64,000 bases of DNA from UBA4582 sp002389265. Its GTDB lineage: Bacteria; Pseudomonadota; Gammaproteobacteria; Pseudomonadales; Azotimanducaceae. Below are positions 26,042 through 34,839 of the stretch, piece by piece. The notes beneath the pieces are model-generated. The model was not told the origin of the DNA. It made no database searches and worked only from the letters and a program-made list of their open reading frames with translations. The stretch lies in assembly GCA_943788825.1 (NCBI GenBank), contig CALSRT010000004.1, positions 33,001 to 97,000 on the forward strand, given 5' to 3'. Made by a program: the position numbers and the translations under genes. The first letter of the stretch is position 1. Every line of letters starts with the position of its first letter.

Positions 26042-26929
26042 ATGAGTGAATTTGAAGGTAAGGTCGTCGTCATCACCGGTGCAGGCGGCGGATTAGGCAA
26101 AGCCCACGCGTTGGAATTTGCCAAGCGTGGCGCCAGCGTGGTGGTGAATGACCTGGGTGGCAGCGTCGATGGCGCCGGGGGTAGCGATGCTGCCGATCTG
26201 GTGGTCGCTGAAATCACGGCTGCAGGTGGTCGCGCGATTGCCAATAAGGCTTCAGTCAGCGACAAGGCGGGCGCTCAAAGTATTGTTGACGATGCCGTCG
26301 CCGCCTTCGGCACCATCGATATACTGGTCAACAATGCCGGTATTTTACGGGATAAATCTTTCAAGAACATGACACTGGCAGAGTGGGATCTGGTGCTGGC
26401 GGTACACTTGGACGGCACTGCTTATGTGACCCATGCGGCGTGGCCGATTATGTACGCTAAAAATTATGGTCGTATTGTCTTCACGTCTTCAGGATCGGGT
26501 ATCTGGGGCAACTTTGGTCAGTCCAACTATGGAGCAGCTAAAATGGGTATGCTGGGCCTGATGAACGTGTTAGCCGGCGAAGGTGCCTCGCACAATATTA
26601 AGGTCAACTCATTGGCACCTGCCGCCGCCACCCGCATGACGGCTAACTTACCAGGCCGGCCGACTTTCGATGCGGAAAACCCACCCGCAGAAAGGGCGCC
26701 ATCGCTGGTAACCCCGGCGGTCCTGTTCATGTGCAGCAACGATGCGCCAAGCGGCAAGGTCTTTCAGGCCGCCGGTGGTCGATTTTCTATGGCAGCCATG
26801 TACAGCAATGATGGCGTCAATCTCGGCACGGATGCGACCTTTGAGAGTTTTGTCGCCAACGTCGACACGATTATGGATATGAGCCAGGCTCAGGAAGGCA
26901 GTGCTCAGCGCCGCCGCCAGAAGAAGTAG
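26042..26929 (+). CDS. Short-chain dehydrogenase/reductase (MFE-2-like)
   Basis: This 295-residue SDR has TGAGGGLG (residues 12-19) for cofactor binding, NNAG at 98-101, and the catalytic YxxxK at Y163/K167 (NYGAAKMGMLGLMN), with a serine in TSSGSG. The N-terminal FEGKVVVITGAGGGLGKAHALEFAKRGASVVVNDLGG and the loop VDGAGGSDAADLVVAEI are typical of the (3R)-hydroxyacyl-CoA dehydrogenase domain of multifunctional enzyme type 2 and its stand-alone bacterial relatives. It probably oxidises a hydroxyacyl-CoA with NAD(P). GGAG is seven bases upstream of the ATG. It lies in the run with the GPH transporter and the CDP-alcohol transferase. Confidence 0.9.
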   Translation: MSEFEGKVVVITGAGGGLGKAHALEFAKRGASVVVNDLGGSVDGAGGSDAADLVVAEITAAGGRAIANKASVSDKAGAQSIVDDAVAAFGTIDILVNNAGILRDKSFKNMTLAEWDLVLAVHLDGTAYVTHAAWPIMYAKNYGRIVFTSSGSGIWGNFGQSNYGAAKMGMLGLMNVLAGEGASHNIKVNSLAPAAATRMTANLPGRPTFDAENPPAERAPSLVTPAVLFMCSNDAPSGKVFQAAGGRFSMAAMYSNDGVNLGTDATFESFVANVDTIMDMSQAQEGSAQRRRQKK

Positions 26930-26952
26930 CATTTTGAGCGAGGTATTAGTGG

Positions 26953-27552
26953 GTGTTTGATGCACGGCTACGGCGGGTCATTGACCCGCCACTCAACCGC
27001 TGTGGCAGCCACCTGGCTTCATTAGGTATCAGCGCGAACCAGGTGACCGTTGTGGGCTTTGTTCTGGGCCTTGGAGCAATGCCATTGATCGCGTTGCACG
27101 CTTATGAGGCAGCCTTGGCGATGATCCTGCTCAACCGCCTGTGCGATGGTCTTGATGGCGCTGTGGCGCGCTTCTCTGCCATGACCGACTTAGGCGGCTT
27201 CCTGGACATCGTTCTGGACTTCATTTTCTATTCAGCGGTGATTTTTGGCTTTGTTCTGGCTCAGCCAGAACATGCCAGCTACGGCGCGTTTTTGATATTC
27301 AGCTTTATCGGCACTGGCAGTTCGTTTCTGGCGTATTCAACCTTTGCCGCCAAACGCGGTTTAACCACCAGCCTGCGAGGCTCAAAGTCTCTGTATTATC
27401 TGGGCGGTCTGACCGAGGGCTTCGAGACCATCCTGTGCTTAGTGCTAATGTGCCTCATGCCCAGCAGCTTCTGGATCTTCGCCATTATTTTTGGCTGCTT
27501 GTGTTGGCTGACCACCGCGATTCGCATTTATACCGCAGTCAAAACCCTGTAG
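26953..27552 (+). CDS. CDP-alcohol phosphatidyltransferase family protein
   Basis: This 199-residue membrane protein starts with GTG, 23 bases after the SDR gene. The catalytic motif is complete as D65-x2-D68-G-x2-A72-R73, G81, D85, D89 (in CDGLDGAVARF and GGFLDIVLD). It should move a phosphatidyl group from a CDP-alcohol to an acceptor alcohol in the inner membrane, as in phospholipid synthesis. It does not look like PgsA or PssA proper, and the acceptor is open. Five to six hydrophobic segments surround the motif. A second member is coded at 45.7 kb. Confidence 0.9.
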   Translation: MFDARLRRVIDPPLNRCGSHLASLGISANQVTVVGFVLGLGAMPLIALHAYEAALAMILLNRLCDGLDGAVARFSAMTDLGGFLDIVLDFIFYSAVIFGFVLAQPEHASYGAFLIFSFIGTGSSFLAYSTFAAKRGLTTSLRGSKSLYYLGGLTEGFETILCLVLMCLMPSSFWIFAIIFGCLCWLTTAIRIYTAVKTL

Positions 27553-27603
27553 GCGGCTCGCAAAAATCTGCTATATTGCCGCGGTAGCCGAGAGCCTATC
27601 ACT

Positions 27604-28443
27604 GTGGATATCGAAAACCTTAAAACATTCCTGGAAGTGCACAAAACCCGGCACTTTGGCCATGCTGCGGACAATTTGTATCTGACGTCGGCCGCTGTCT
27701 CTGCGAGAATCAAACAACTTGAACTGTACCTCGGGGTCTCTTTGTTTATTCGCACCCGCGGCAACGTCCAGCTCACCAGTGAGGGCGAGCGTCTACTGCC
27801 CCACGCGCAAAACCTGATCTTGAACTGGTCGCGCACCCTGCAGGAAATTTCACTGCAAAAAAATCAGACGACGCGGTTGCACCTTGGCTCTACCACGGCC
27901 CTTTGGCAGTCTAATTTGACTCAAAAAATACAGGACATTGCCAACGACTATCCACAGCTCAGTATACAGGCAGAAGCCCACCCTGATTACGAACTCGTTC
28001 GGCGCTTGACAGAACGTACACTCGACGTCGTCGTGCTCTGCGAACCACCCGATTTACCAGAATTGAAGGCAGTTAAAGTTGGCCAAATGAAGCTCTTGAT
28101 GGTCTCAACAAAACCTCAGCAGGTGGCTAAAAGCGCTTTTCAGGCAGGCTATATCTATGTCGATTGGGGTGAATCTTTCGCGGTCTTTCATGCCAATCGA
28201 TTCGGTGAGGTACCCCCTGCCAACTTGAGCGTTAACCTTGCGAGCATCGCCACCCGTTTCCTGGAGACGCATGCCGGATCGGCTTTCCTATCCCAACGAA
28301 TATTGGAAACCCAGGATTTTTTATTCCCGGTCAAAGGTGTGGCGACCTTCAACCGACCCGTCTACGCACTGTACCGGGAAGGCCATAGCCAACTCGACAT
28401 TATTAAAAAAGTGATAATCTTGATTACGGGTATTGCGATTTAA
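27604..28443 (+). CDS. LysR-type transcriptional regulator, HdfR-like
   Basis: This 279-residue protein starts with GTG. The N-terminal winged helix-turn-helix is MDIENLKTFLEVHKTRHFGHAADNLYLTSAAVSARIKQLELYLGVSLFIRTRGNVQLTSEGERLL, and a shortened effector domain follows. Its length and N-terminus agree with HdfR, which in E. coli represses the flagellar master operon and affects other genes. No flagellar genes are in the window. It is 51 bases after the CDP-alcohol transferase and may be the last gene of that run. The coding region ends in a short tandem repeat (28,440-28,502). Confidence 0.87.
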   Translation: MDIENLKTFLEVHKTRHFGHAADNLYLTSAAVSARIKQLELYLGVSLFIRTRGNVQLTSEGERLLPHAQNLILNWSRTLQEISLQKNQTTRLHLGSTTALWQSNLTQKIQDIANDYPQLSIQAEAHPDYELVRRLTERTLDVVVLCEPPDLPELKAVKVGQMKLLMVSTKPQQVAKSAFQAGYIYVDWGESFAVFHANRFGEVPPANLSVNLASIATRFLETHAGSAFLSQRILETQDFLFPVKGVATFNRPVYALYREGHSQLDIIKKVIILITGIAI

Positions 28444-28502
28444 CGGTCTCTCTTAACGGCTCTCTTAACGGTCTCTCTTAACGGACTCTCTTAACGGACT
28501 AT
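28440..28502. repeat. 12-13 bp tandem repeat, five units
   Basis: TTAACGGTCTCTC-type units repeat from 28,440 (TTAACGGTCTCTC, TTAACGGCTCTC, TTAACGGTCTCTC, TTAACGGACTCTC, then TTAACGGACT). The first unit contains the stop codon of the HdfR-like gene. The array lies in the gap before a convergent small gene. Slippage is the simplest origin. Confidence 0.75.
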
Positions 28503-28596
28503 CGACCACAAAATTTCGCTATCTTTCTCGTCCTCTAACAGTTGCCATCAAACAGCACCGGTGGATCACATAAACTGAGCCCGTAATGGTAAACGG

Positions 28597-28830
28597 TTAA
28601 AAGTCGAGCTCACCAAATTCTTCACGCAGCCGCCGACGCTCCATAATATCTTCGATTTTTCGACGAACATCGTGACGTTGCATATTGGGACTCATTTCAC
28701 CTGACCCAACCGATTCATCAAAATCGTTGACGCTATCGACCGAGTCGATATCAGCGCCTGTATCAACATCGATATCAGCATCGATATCAACATCGATATC
28801 AACATCGTCAATACTTAATGCATCACTCAT
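28597..28830 (-). CDS. PA3496-type small acidic protein
   Basis: This 77-residue protein has an Asp-rich N-terminal half (DDVDIDVDIDADIDVD) and a basic helical C-terminal half HDVRRKIEDIMERRRLREEFGELDF. The latter matches the family of small gammaproteobacterial proteins called PA3496-type putative envelope integrity proteins. The acidic half is coded by a 12-bp repeat (GATATCAACATC-type units from about 28,761 to 28,812), so its length may vary between strains. Function is unknown. A suitable AGGAG-like sequence is present just upstream. It is convergent with the HdfR-like gene. Confidence 0.85.
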   Translation of the reverse strand: MSDALSIDDVDIDVDIDADIDVDTGADIDSVDSVNDFDESVGSGEMSPNMQRHDVRRKIEDIMERRRLREEFGELDF

Positions 28831-29233
28831 GACCTTCTCCTATTAACCACCCACCGCACAGAGACTCATCCGTTACCGCCAGTAAAAATAGGCTACCTAT
28901 TTTTCGCGATTTAAAGTCACATATATCTAAAATTACAGCAAATTATTTTGTTCCTGAAACAACAATATTTTTTACAATCTGCTTCGGAACAGGAATAGTA
29001 CGAGAGAGAAAAAGCGGCGCGCGGCAGCGCCTTATACTGCAAGTTAAATGACCACGTACATAATATAATACGCGCACCAGCGGGAGCATAAGATCGAAAA
29101 AGCACTATCTAATGGCGAGGGGCTTTCGACCCCGGGGCAGTCGCGAATGAGCCGGCCAGGAAAAGTCACTAGACGGGACTAGATGAGCGATGTTCTTATA
29201 GCGGTTTGTAATACCATAAGAACATTTCACAAG
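28831..29233. other. Intergenic stretch, 400 bases
   Basis: No supported gene is found between the PA3496-type gene and the Arc-type gene. A 62-codon minus-strand frame at 28917-29105 is Cys-rich and unlike any family. GGGGCTTTCGACCCC near 29,112 can form a short hairpin, and TTCTTAT/ATAAGAA arms lie at 29,193-29,222. The stretch is AT-rich in its middle. An unknown small RNA cannot be excluded. Confidence 0.35.
29191..29224. promoter_or_regulatory. 9-bp inverted repeat by the Arc-type gene
   Basis: TGTTCTTAT (29191-29199) and ATAAGAACA (29216-29224) form a perfect inverted repeat with a 16-base centre. It lies ten bases beyond the 3' end of the Arc-type gene, so it could be the end hairpin of that transcript, or an operator. 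There is no strong U-tract. Confidence 0.35.
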
Positions 29234-29434
29234 TCACTTGCTTTTTTCTAACAACTTAACGATGTCGCCGAGCAAACTTTCGGTAGTTTTTTTGCTGAAA
29301 GAATCGGTCAACCTGTTGGTGATTTCCTTATTCATGGATGTATTGTTTAACTTCGCGCTACGCTTAATCTTCTTGTGCATCGCTGGGGTGAGACGCAATA
29401 CAAACTTCACTTGCTCTTCTACTGCTACTGCCAT
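29234..29434 (-). CDS. Arc-family ribbon-helix-helix DNA-binding protein
   Basis: This 66-residue protein has VKFVLRLTPAMHKKIKRSAKLNNTSMNKEITNRL, the layout of the Arc/Mnt ribbon-helix-helix fold: a short strand (KFVLRLT) that binds DNA in a dimer, a helix, a turn with N-x-S-M-N, and a second helix. The C-terminal part is a charged helix. Arc-type proteins are often phage or mobile-element regulators, and this one has no partner genes nearby. AGAGG is about nine bases upstream of the ATG. Its targets are unknown. Confidence 0.85.
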   Translation of the reverse strand: MAVAVEEQVKFVLRLTPAMHKKIKRSAKLNNTSMNKEITNRLTDSFSKKTTESLLGDIVKLLEKSK

Positions 29435-29625
29435 ACTAACTTACCTCTACAACTGTTCTGCTTTTATGGTGTGCTTTTTTTGAACAACTACTTAAGGACC
29501 ATAGCAGGCTATAGCGTGGTAATGCCACAAAAAATGCACGCTACTTTTCACAAGCTACATCGCCCGCGACGTCCAGAAACGATTGTTCTGATGTTATGAT
29601 CGTCCCCTTAACTTGGAGTTAGTCT

Positions 29626-30951
29626 TTGAACAGCCGCCGCGCCTTTTCGCGCACCACCATTATTCATATCGCCTGGCCAATCATTCTGTCGAATCTATCG
29701 ACACCATTATTGGGCCTGGTTGATACGGCTGTGATCGGTAATCTTGGCGACCCGGCACTGATCGGCGCGATCGCTGTCGGCGGCATGATCTTCAGCTTCC
29801 TCTACTGGGGTTTCGGCTTTTTGCGCATGGGGACCACGGGACTGGTTGCCCAGGCAACCGGTGCGAATCAGCCTGGCGAGGCTAAAGCGACCTTGTATCG
29901 CGCCCTATTTATCGGCGCAGGTATCGGTGCCCTGCTGTTGCTCTTTCAATACCCTTTGCTCAGCCTGGCCCTTGGCCTGATTGACGGTAGTCCGGCTGTC
30001 GAGTCTGCCGCCTTGAGCTATTGCCAAATTCGTATTTGGGGCGCACCCATCAGCTTGGCTCATTTGGCCGTGATGGGCTATTTACTTGGTATCCAACAGA
30101 CTCGCGCGCTGCTCGCTTTGCAACTGATTTTAACCGGTACCAATATCATCCTCGACCTGCTGTTTGTGGTCGTCTTCGATTGGGGCGTACCCGGGGTTGC
30201 GGCGGCAACGGTGATGGCCGAAATAATAGCGATGGCAGCAGGTCTCTTAATCGTTCGAAAACACCTGCTCCGGCAAGCCCTGTCGTTGCACATTCCCATG
30301 TCCCATCTACTGGATTATGCCGCCCTCACAAACATGCTGGTCGTGAACCGAGACATTATGCTGCGCACACTGTGCCTGATTTTTGCCTTTGCCTGGTTCA
30401 CCAATGAGGGCGCAAAATCCGGCGACGTGCTGTTGGCCACGAATGCGATCTTAATGCAATTCGTCAGCTTCTCGGCATTTTTCCTCGATGGTTTCGCATT
30501 GGCCACAGAAAGTCTGATCGGCCAAGCCACTGGTACTCGAAGTGCTCAGCAGGTGAATCAGATCCTGGTCTATAGCGCCGAACTTGGTTTTGGTACGTCC
30601 TTCCTCCTGACATTGGTATTCTGGCTGACAGGCAGTGTGATTATTGCGGGACTCACCAATGTTGAAGCTGTCAGAGCCAGTTGCGAGATTTATTGGCTCT
30701 GGGCGGTGTTTGCGCCGCCAGTGTCGGTGGCGTGCTATTTGTTAGATGGTGCTTTTATTGGCGCCACGCGCACCGCCGAGATGCGCAATGCCATGATCGC
30801 CTCGCTGGCGATCTACCTGACAGCTTGGTGGAGCTTTGAAAGCCTGGCCAACCACGGCTTATGGCTCGCGCTGTACATCTATTTCATCGCTCGCGCTGTA
30901 ACCTTGCTTGCTTATTTGCCCAGACTGAAACTCTTTGCTGGCACCCTCTGA
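29626..30951 (+). CDS. MATE-family efflux protein, DinF-like
   Basis: This 441-residue membrane protein starts at TTG, with GGAG seven bases upstream and no better start near. Twelve hydrophobic segments show MATE features: IIHIAWPIILSNLSTPLLGLVDTAVIGNLGDPALIGAIAVGGMIFSFLYWGFGFLRMGTTGLVAQATGANQPGEA in the first half and SFSAFFLDGFALATESLIGQATGTRSAQQVNQIL in the second. The DinF branch is proton-coupled in some species and in E. coli lies downstream of lexA, but no lexA is here. Substrate unknown. It is followed 63 bases later by an LLM oxidoreductase gene. Confidence 0.92.
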   Translation: MNSRRAFSRTTIIHIAWPIILSNLSTPLLGLVDTAVIGNLGDPALIGAIAVGGMIFSFLYWGFGFLRMGTTGLVAQATGANQPGEAKATLYRALFIGAGIGALLLLFQYPLLSLALGLIDGSPAVESAALSYCQIRIWGAPISLAHLAVMGYLLGIQQTRALLALQLILTGTNIILDLLFVVVFDWGVPGVAAATVMAEIIAMAAGLLIVRKHLLRQALSLHIPMSHLLDYAALTNMLVVNRDIMLRTLCLIFAFAWFTNEGAKSGDVLLATNAILMQFVSFSAFFLDGFALATESLIGQATGTRSAQQVNQILVYSAELGFGTSFLLTLVFWLTGSVIIAGLTNVEAVRASCEIYWLWAVFAPPVSVACYLLDGAFIGATRTAEMRNAMIASLAIYLTAWWSFESLANHGLWLALYIYFIARAVTLLAYLPRLKLFAGTL

Positions 30952-31014
30952 CGTTAATTATTAGACTCAAGCTTTCATCCCTATTGATATACCCAGCCTC
31001 AAACAGGAGATTCC

Positions 31015-32064
31015 ATGAAACTTGCCACTAGCATGCATTATTCTTCAAGCTTTATCGGTGCCACAAAAGAGCTGGTCGAGTTAGAAAAAGCCGGGCTCGA
31101 TGTCGTCTGGATTCCCGAGGCCTATTCCTTTGACGCCGTCAGCGCCATGGGCTATGTGGCGGCGAAAACCGAACGAGTGATCATCGCCTCGGGTATTTTG
31201 AATATCTATAGCCGAACACCCACGCTGTTGGCCATGACCGCCGCCGGAGTCGACGCCCTGTCAGAGGGTCGTTGCATGCTTGGACTTGGCGCCTCTGGAC
31301 CGCAGGTGATCGAAGGCTTTCACGGTGTCCCCTACGACGCGCCCTTGACCCGTATCCGCGAGATTGTGGATATCTGCCGCACGGTTTGGCAACGGGACGA
31401 GAAACTCAATCATCAGGGCAAGAAATATCAGATACCACTCCCCGCCGACCAGGGAACTGGTCTCGGCAAGGCCTTAAAAATCATCAACCACCCGTACCGC
31501 AGCGAGATTCCCATCGCCCTTGCTACCTTAGGTGAAAAGAGCGTCGAGATGACGGCTGAAATTGCTGATGCCTGGCTACCGGCATTCTTTATGGCTGAAG
31601 GTGCAGACGCGGTCTGGGGAGATGCATTGAGAGCCGGTAACGCCAAGCGTGACCCGGGTCTGCCGCCATTGGAAATCTATGCTGGTGGCTCTGTTGCCGT
31701 GGGCCAGGGTCTCGAGTCTTATCGGGATATGGCACGGCCGAATATTGCCCTGTATGTTGGCGGCATGGGCGCCAAGGAGAAGAACTTCTACAATCAGGTA
31801 TTTCGCAAATATGGCTACGAGGATGAAGCTGAAGAGATTCAGAATTTGTATTTGGCGGGTCGTAAATCGGCGGCTGAAGCGGCCATTCCCCAATCGTATT
31901 TGGATGCTACCTCCCTTGTGGGCGATGAAGGCTTTATTCGAGATCGTTTGCAGGTATACCGCGAAGCGGGTGTGACGTCGCTGAGTGTCGCGTTTCTGGG
32001 TACGACAACGGCTGAGCGCGTAAAGAACTGTGATGCCTTGAAAAATATCCTCGCGAAAATTTGA
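31015..32064 (+). CDS. LLM-class F420-dependent-type oxidoreductase
   Basis: This 349-residue protein is a luciferase-like monooxygenase-fold (TIM barrel) oxidoreductase. Marks are VELEKAGLDVVWIPEAYSFDAVSAMGYVAAKTERVIIASGILNIYSRTPTLLAMTAAGVDALSEGRCMLGLGASGPQVIEGFHGVPYD and the later VVGDEGFIRDRLQVYREAGVTSLSV-like end. The family in this form is annotated as F420-dependent in actinobacteria, where it is common. In gammaproteobacteria the cofactor could be F420 or FMN, and the sequence alone does not decide. AGGAG is five bases upstream of the ATG. The substrate is unknown; a CurA-like reductase follows at 220 bases. Confidence 0.88.
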   Translation: MKLATSMHYSSSFIGATKELVELEKAGLDVVWIPEAYSFDAVSAMGYVAAKTERVIIASGILNIYSRTPTLLAMTAAGVDALSEGRCMLGLGASGPQVIEGFHGVPYDAPLTRIREIVDICRTVWQRDEKLNHQGKKYQIPLPADQGTGLGKALKIINHPYRSEIPIALATLGEKSVEMTAEIADAWLPAFFMAEGADAVWGDALRAGNAKRDPGLPPLEIYAGGSVAVGQGLESYRDMARPNIALYVGGMGAKEKNFYNQVFRKYGYEDEAEEIQNLYLAGRKSAAEAAIPQSYLDATSLVGDEGFIRDRLQVYREAGVTSLSVAFLGTTTAERVKNCDALKNILAKI

Positions 32065-32284
32065 GGTTATGAGCAATATCTGACGGACACGCAGCGCGAT
32101 AGTTTCCTGGCATAGGGATACGGGCTGGGTCAGACCTGCCCTTAGCGCCTTGTTAGCCCCGGATAAAACTCTGGGGTTCAAGGGCTTGCGTGACGGCCTA
32201 TAACTCGCGTCGTTAAAGGCGCATTCATGCTTTCCCCAGCATATTGGTATAACATACTGGCTCGTTCATTAAGGTAACCCGGCT

Positions 32285-33274
32285 ATGATCTCCAAAGAAA
32301 TACACCTCAAGTCTCGCCCCACTGGCCTGCCAGCAGCAGCTAACTTCACCATGGTCGAGCGAGACATCGGCGAACCCGGTGCCGGCGAAATCCTTATTCA
32401 GAATCATTACATGTCCGTCGACCCTTATATGCGCGGCCGCATGGCAATGGCTTGGCCGTTAGATGAAGTCATGATTGGCGGTGCACTCGGCAAGGTGGTC
32501 ACATCCAACAATCCTGGTTTCCAGGTCGGCGACTATGTCACTCACGGTCTCGGCTGGCGCGAGTACGCTATCTCTAATGGCGAAGGTGTCAATCAGATTG
32601 ACCCCGAGCTTGCCCCCCTGTCTGCCTACTTGGGCGTGATGGGCATGCCTGGCTTGACCGCATACGGCGGCTTGTTGGTGACCGGTGAATACAAGCCCGG
32701 GGAAACCGTGTTTGTATCAGCTGCTTCTGGCGCAGTGGGCAGTATCGTTGGGCAGATCGCCAAGATTCACGGCAGTACCGTCATTGGTAGTGCCGGTAGT
32801 GATGACAAGGTAGAGATGTTGAAGGCGTCGTTGGGCTTTGACCACGCCTTTAACTACAAGACGGCCGACCCACTGACAGAGTTACGTAAAGCGGCTCCCG
32901 AAGGCATCGATATTTACTTCGAAAACGTTGGCGGACCACAGCTGGAAGCCGCACTGACGCATATGCGTCTATATGGGCGTATACCGATCTGCGGCATGAT
33001 TTCCACTTACAACGACGGCGCGACAGCGACCCCGGGACCGCGCAACCTCACAGAAACGATTTACAAACACATCACCTTGAAGGGATTTGTGGTTTCTGCT
33101 TTTGTCGACCAACAAGCCCAATTTTTGACGGATATGAGTCGTTGGATCAAGTCTGGGGAAGTGAAATACAATGAAACTATCTTCGATGGCATTGACAATG
33201 CCGTGACTGCCTTCGAAGGCTTATTCCAAGGTGCCAACAACGGCAAGATGCTGGTAAAGCTTGTTAGTGAATAA
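32285..33274 (+). CDS. NADP-dependent oxidoreductase, CurA/leukotriene-B4 type (MDR)
   Basis: This 329-residue zinc-free medium-chain reductase has DPYMRGRM, MPGLTAYGGLLVTGEYKPGETVFVSAASGAVGSIVGQIAKIHGSTVIGSAGSDDKVEMLKASLGFDHAFNYKT (nucleotide-binding domain) and IDIYFENVGG. These are signatures of the prostaglandin reductase/CurA group that reduces double bonds next to carbonyls with NADPH. The substrate is unknown. A strong intrinsic terminator at 33,298-33,328 follows the stop codon, so the gene ends its transcript. Confidence 0.92.
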   Translation: MISKEIHLKSRPTGLPAAANFTMVERDIGEPGAGEILIQNHYMSVDPYMRGRMAMAWPLDEVMIGGALGKVVTSNNPGFQVGDYVTHGLGWREYAISNGEGVNQIDPELAPLSAYLGVMGMPGLTAYGGLLVTGEYKPGETVFVSAASGAVGSIVGQIAKIHGSTVIGSAGSDDKVEMLKASLGFDHAFNYKTADPLTELRKAAPEGIDIYFENVGGPQLEAALTHMRLYGRIPICGMISTYNDGATATPGPRNLTETIYKHITLKGFVVSAFVDQQAQFLTDMSRWIKSGEVKYNETIFDGIDNAVTAFEGLFQGANNGKMLVKLVSE

Positions 33275-33297
33275 ACCTTAGTCGGCTTGTGTAAGCT

Positions 33298-33328
33298 AAA
33301 AAGGCCTCTTAACGAGGCCTTTTTTTAC
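33298..33328 (+). terminator. Intrinsic terminator after the CurA-like gene
   Basis: AAGGCCTC (33301-33308) and GAGGCCTT (33314-33321) form a perfect 8-bp stem with a 5-base loop, followed by a run of T and preceded by a run of A. It lies 24 bases after the stop codon. This is a textbook Rho-independent terminator and could also work on the minus strand. Confidence 0.9.
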
Positions 33329-33506
33329 ATCAAAATAATGAATCTGCTGGCAGAGCTCCCATTGACTCGCGCATTCAGGCATCAACCGCGATACTTTGGC
33401 GCACGACTGATGCTTGAACAGGGTGACCGGGATCCTCAAGCTAAAGGTTCTAGCGCCGCACTATTTTTTAACGCTCGCGCTGACTATTCGTGACTCGATG
33501 CGGTGC

Positions 33507-33534
33507 TTGGCCCTCGATTCCTGAACGCTATAAT
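33507..33534 (+). promoter_or_regulatory. Candidate sigma-70 promoter of the MFS gene at 33626
   Basis: TTGGCC (33507-33512) and a perfect TATAAT (33529-33534) are separated by 16 bases. Transcription from about 33,541 would leave an 85-base leader and would exclude the GTG at 33503 as start codon, supporting the ATG at 33626. Between the terminator and this site nothing else was recognised. Confidence 0.5.
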
Positions 33535-33625
33535 TGCCAGCCTAGACCTGACCGATTATAAACTAGCCTATTTTCGGCCGTGGACGATACCCTTTGATGA
33601 AGCTAAGCAGGCGAACGCAACAGCC

Positions 33626-34828
33626 ATGATTGATCCACCCGCTATGACAACCTGGGAGATGTACCGCTCCTTACTATTCTCGGTCTATTTGCCCTCATTC
33701 TTGATGTCAATTTGCCAAGGCAGCGTCCTGCTGGTGATTCCACTCTTTGCTCTCGATATGGGAGCCAGTGTGGGCGTTGCCGCGCTGGTGTTCTCCTTGC
33801 GCGGCTTAGGAAATATGACGGCAGACATTCCGGCAGGCTATGCCGCATCGAGGCTCGGCGATAAGCACACGATGTTGATTGGCATCGGCGTCATGATCGC
33901 CTCAGGACTGTTGGCAAGCCAAGCCGAGACAACCTTCGAGCTGGCTATCTCCGCGTTTTGCTTTGGCGTGGCTGTCGCAACCTGGCTGCTATCCCGCCTG
34001 ACCCATATCAGTGACGCCGTTCCACTTCACCAGCGCGGTAAGGCGGTTTCAACCATGGCCGGCTTACAGCGCTTCGGCAATCTCCTCGGGCCCGTGGCAA
34101 GTGGGTTGGCGGCGGATCAGTTCGGTTTTACCTGGGTTTTCATCGGCATCAGCATCGTCGCCTGCCTGGCGTTCGGCTTAATTGTATTTTCCGTCAAAAC
34201 TAACAAAACCAGCCAACACGCCGAGTCGCCGTCTATGGTCACGCTACTGCCGCATATCGTCAGGGCTCACAGGCAGGTTTTTCTGACAGCCGGACTCGCC
34301 ATTTTATGTCTCACCGTGCTACGAGCTGGGCGCTCGCTACTCATTCCATTGTGGGGGGAATCCCTTGACCTGAGCGCGACGGATATAGGATTGATTGTTG
34401 GTGTCGCGGCTGCCATTGATATGACCATGTTCCCTGTCGCCGGTTATCTGATGGATAACTGGGGGCGCAAGTATGCGGCAGTAAGTTGCCTGGCGTTATT
34501 GTCTATCGGCCTGTTCAGCGTGCCATTCTCAACCGGTCTCTGGAGCCTCGTGATCGCCGCTATGATCGCGGGTGTTGGCAATGGCTTAGGCAGCGGTATC
34601 AATATGACTTTAGGCGCTGATTTTGCGCCACCATCGGAACGTGGCGAGTTTCTTGGCGTCTGGCGTTTGATGAGCGATGTCGGCGCCTTCGCTGGGCCGC
34701 TTTTTATGGGCTATATCGCCAACCTGTTCGTCCTCGCTACCGCGTTTTCGATGACCGCGTCCATCGGCATTGTGGGTGTCTTGATCATGCTTTTTACCGT
34801 CAAGGAAACCCTGGTCAAAAAAACCTAG
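33626..34828 (+). CDS. MFS transporter
   Basis: This protein of 400 residues has twelve hydrophobic segments, with the MFS loop motifs RGLGNMTADIPAGYAASRLGDKHTMLIG between helices 2 and 3 and DIGLIVGVAAAIDMTMFPVAGYLMDNWGRKYAAV in the second half. The frame runs up to a GTG at 33503, but a TATAAT at 33529 and the lack of family-like residues there favour 33626 (or the ATG at 33644). The general type is a drug- or metabolite-exporter-like MFS; the substrate is unknown. It converges with the NhaC-type gene 11 bases downstream. Confidence 0.88.
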   Translation: MIDPPAMTTWEMYRSLLFSVYLPSFLMSICQGSVLLVIPLFALDMGASVGVAALVFSLRGLGNMTADIPAGYAASRLGDKHTMLIGIGVMIASGLLASQAETTFELAISAFCFGVAVATWLLSRLTHISDAVPLHQRGKAVSTMAGLQRFGNLLGPVASGLAADQFGFTWVFIGISIVACLAFGLIVFSVKTNKTSQHAESPSMVTLLPHIVRAHRQVFLTAGLAILCLTVLRAGRSLLIPLWGESLDLSATDIGLIVGVAAAIDMTMFPVAGYLMDNWGRKYAAVSCLALLSIGLFSVPFSTGLWSLVIAAMIAGVGNGLGSGINMTLGADFAPPSERGEFLGVWRLMSDVGAFAGPLFMGYIANLFVLATAFSMTASIGIVGVLIMLFTVKETLVKKT

Positions 34829-34839
34829 GCGCAGCCCAC

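Noticed and set aside
28917..29105. Minus-strand Cys-rich 62-codon frame
   Set aside because: Composition is odd, but there is no ribosome-binding site or family match, so I left it as intergenic.
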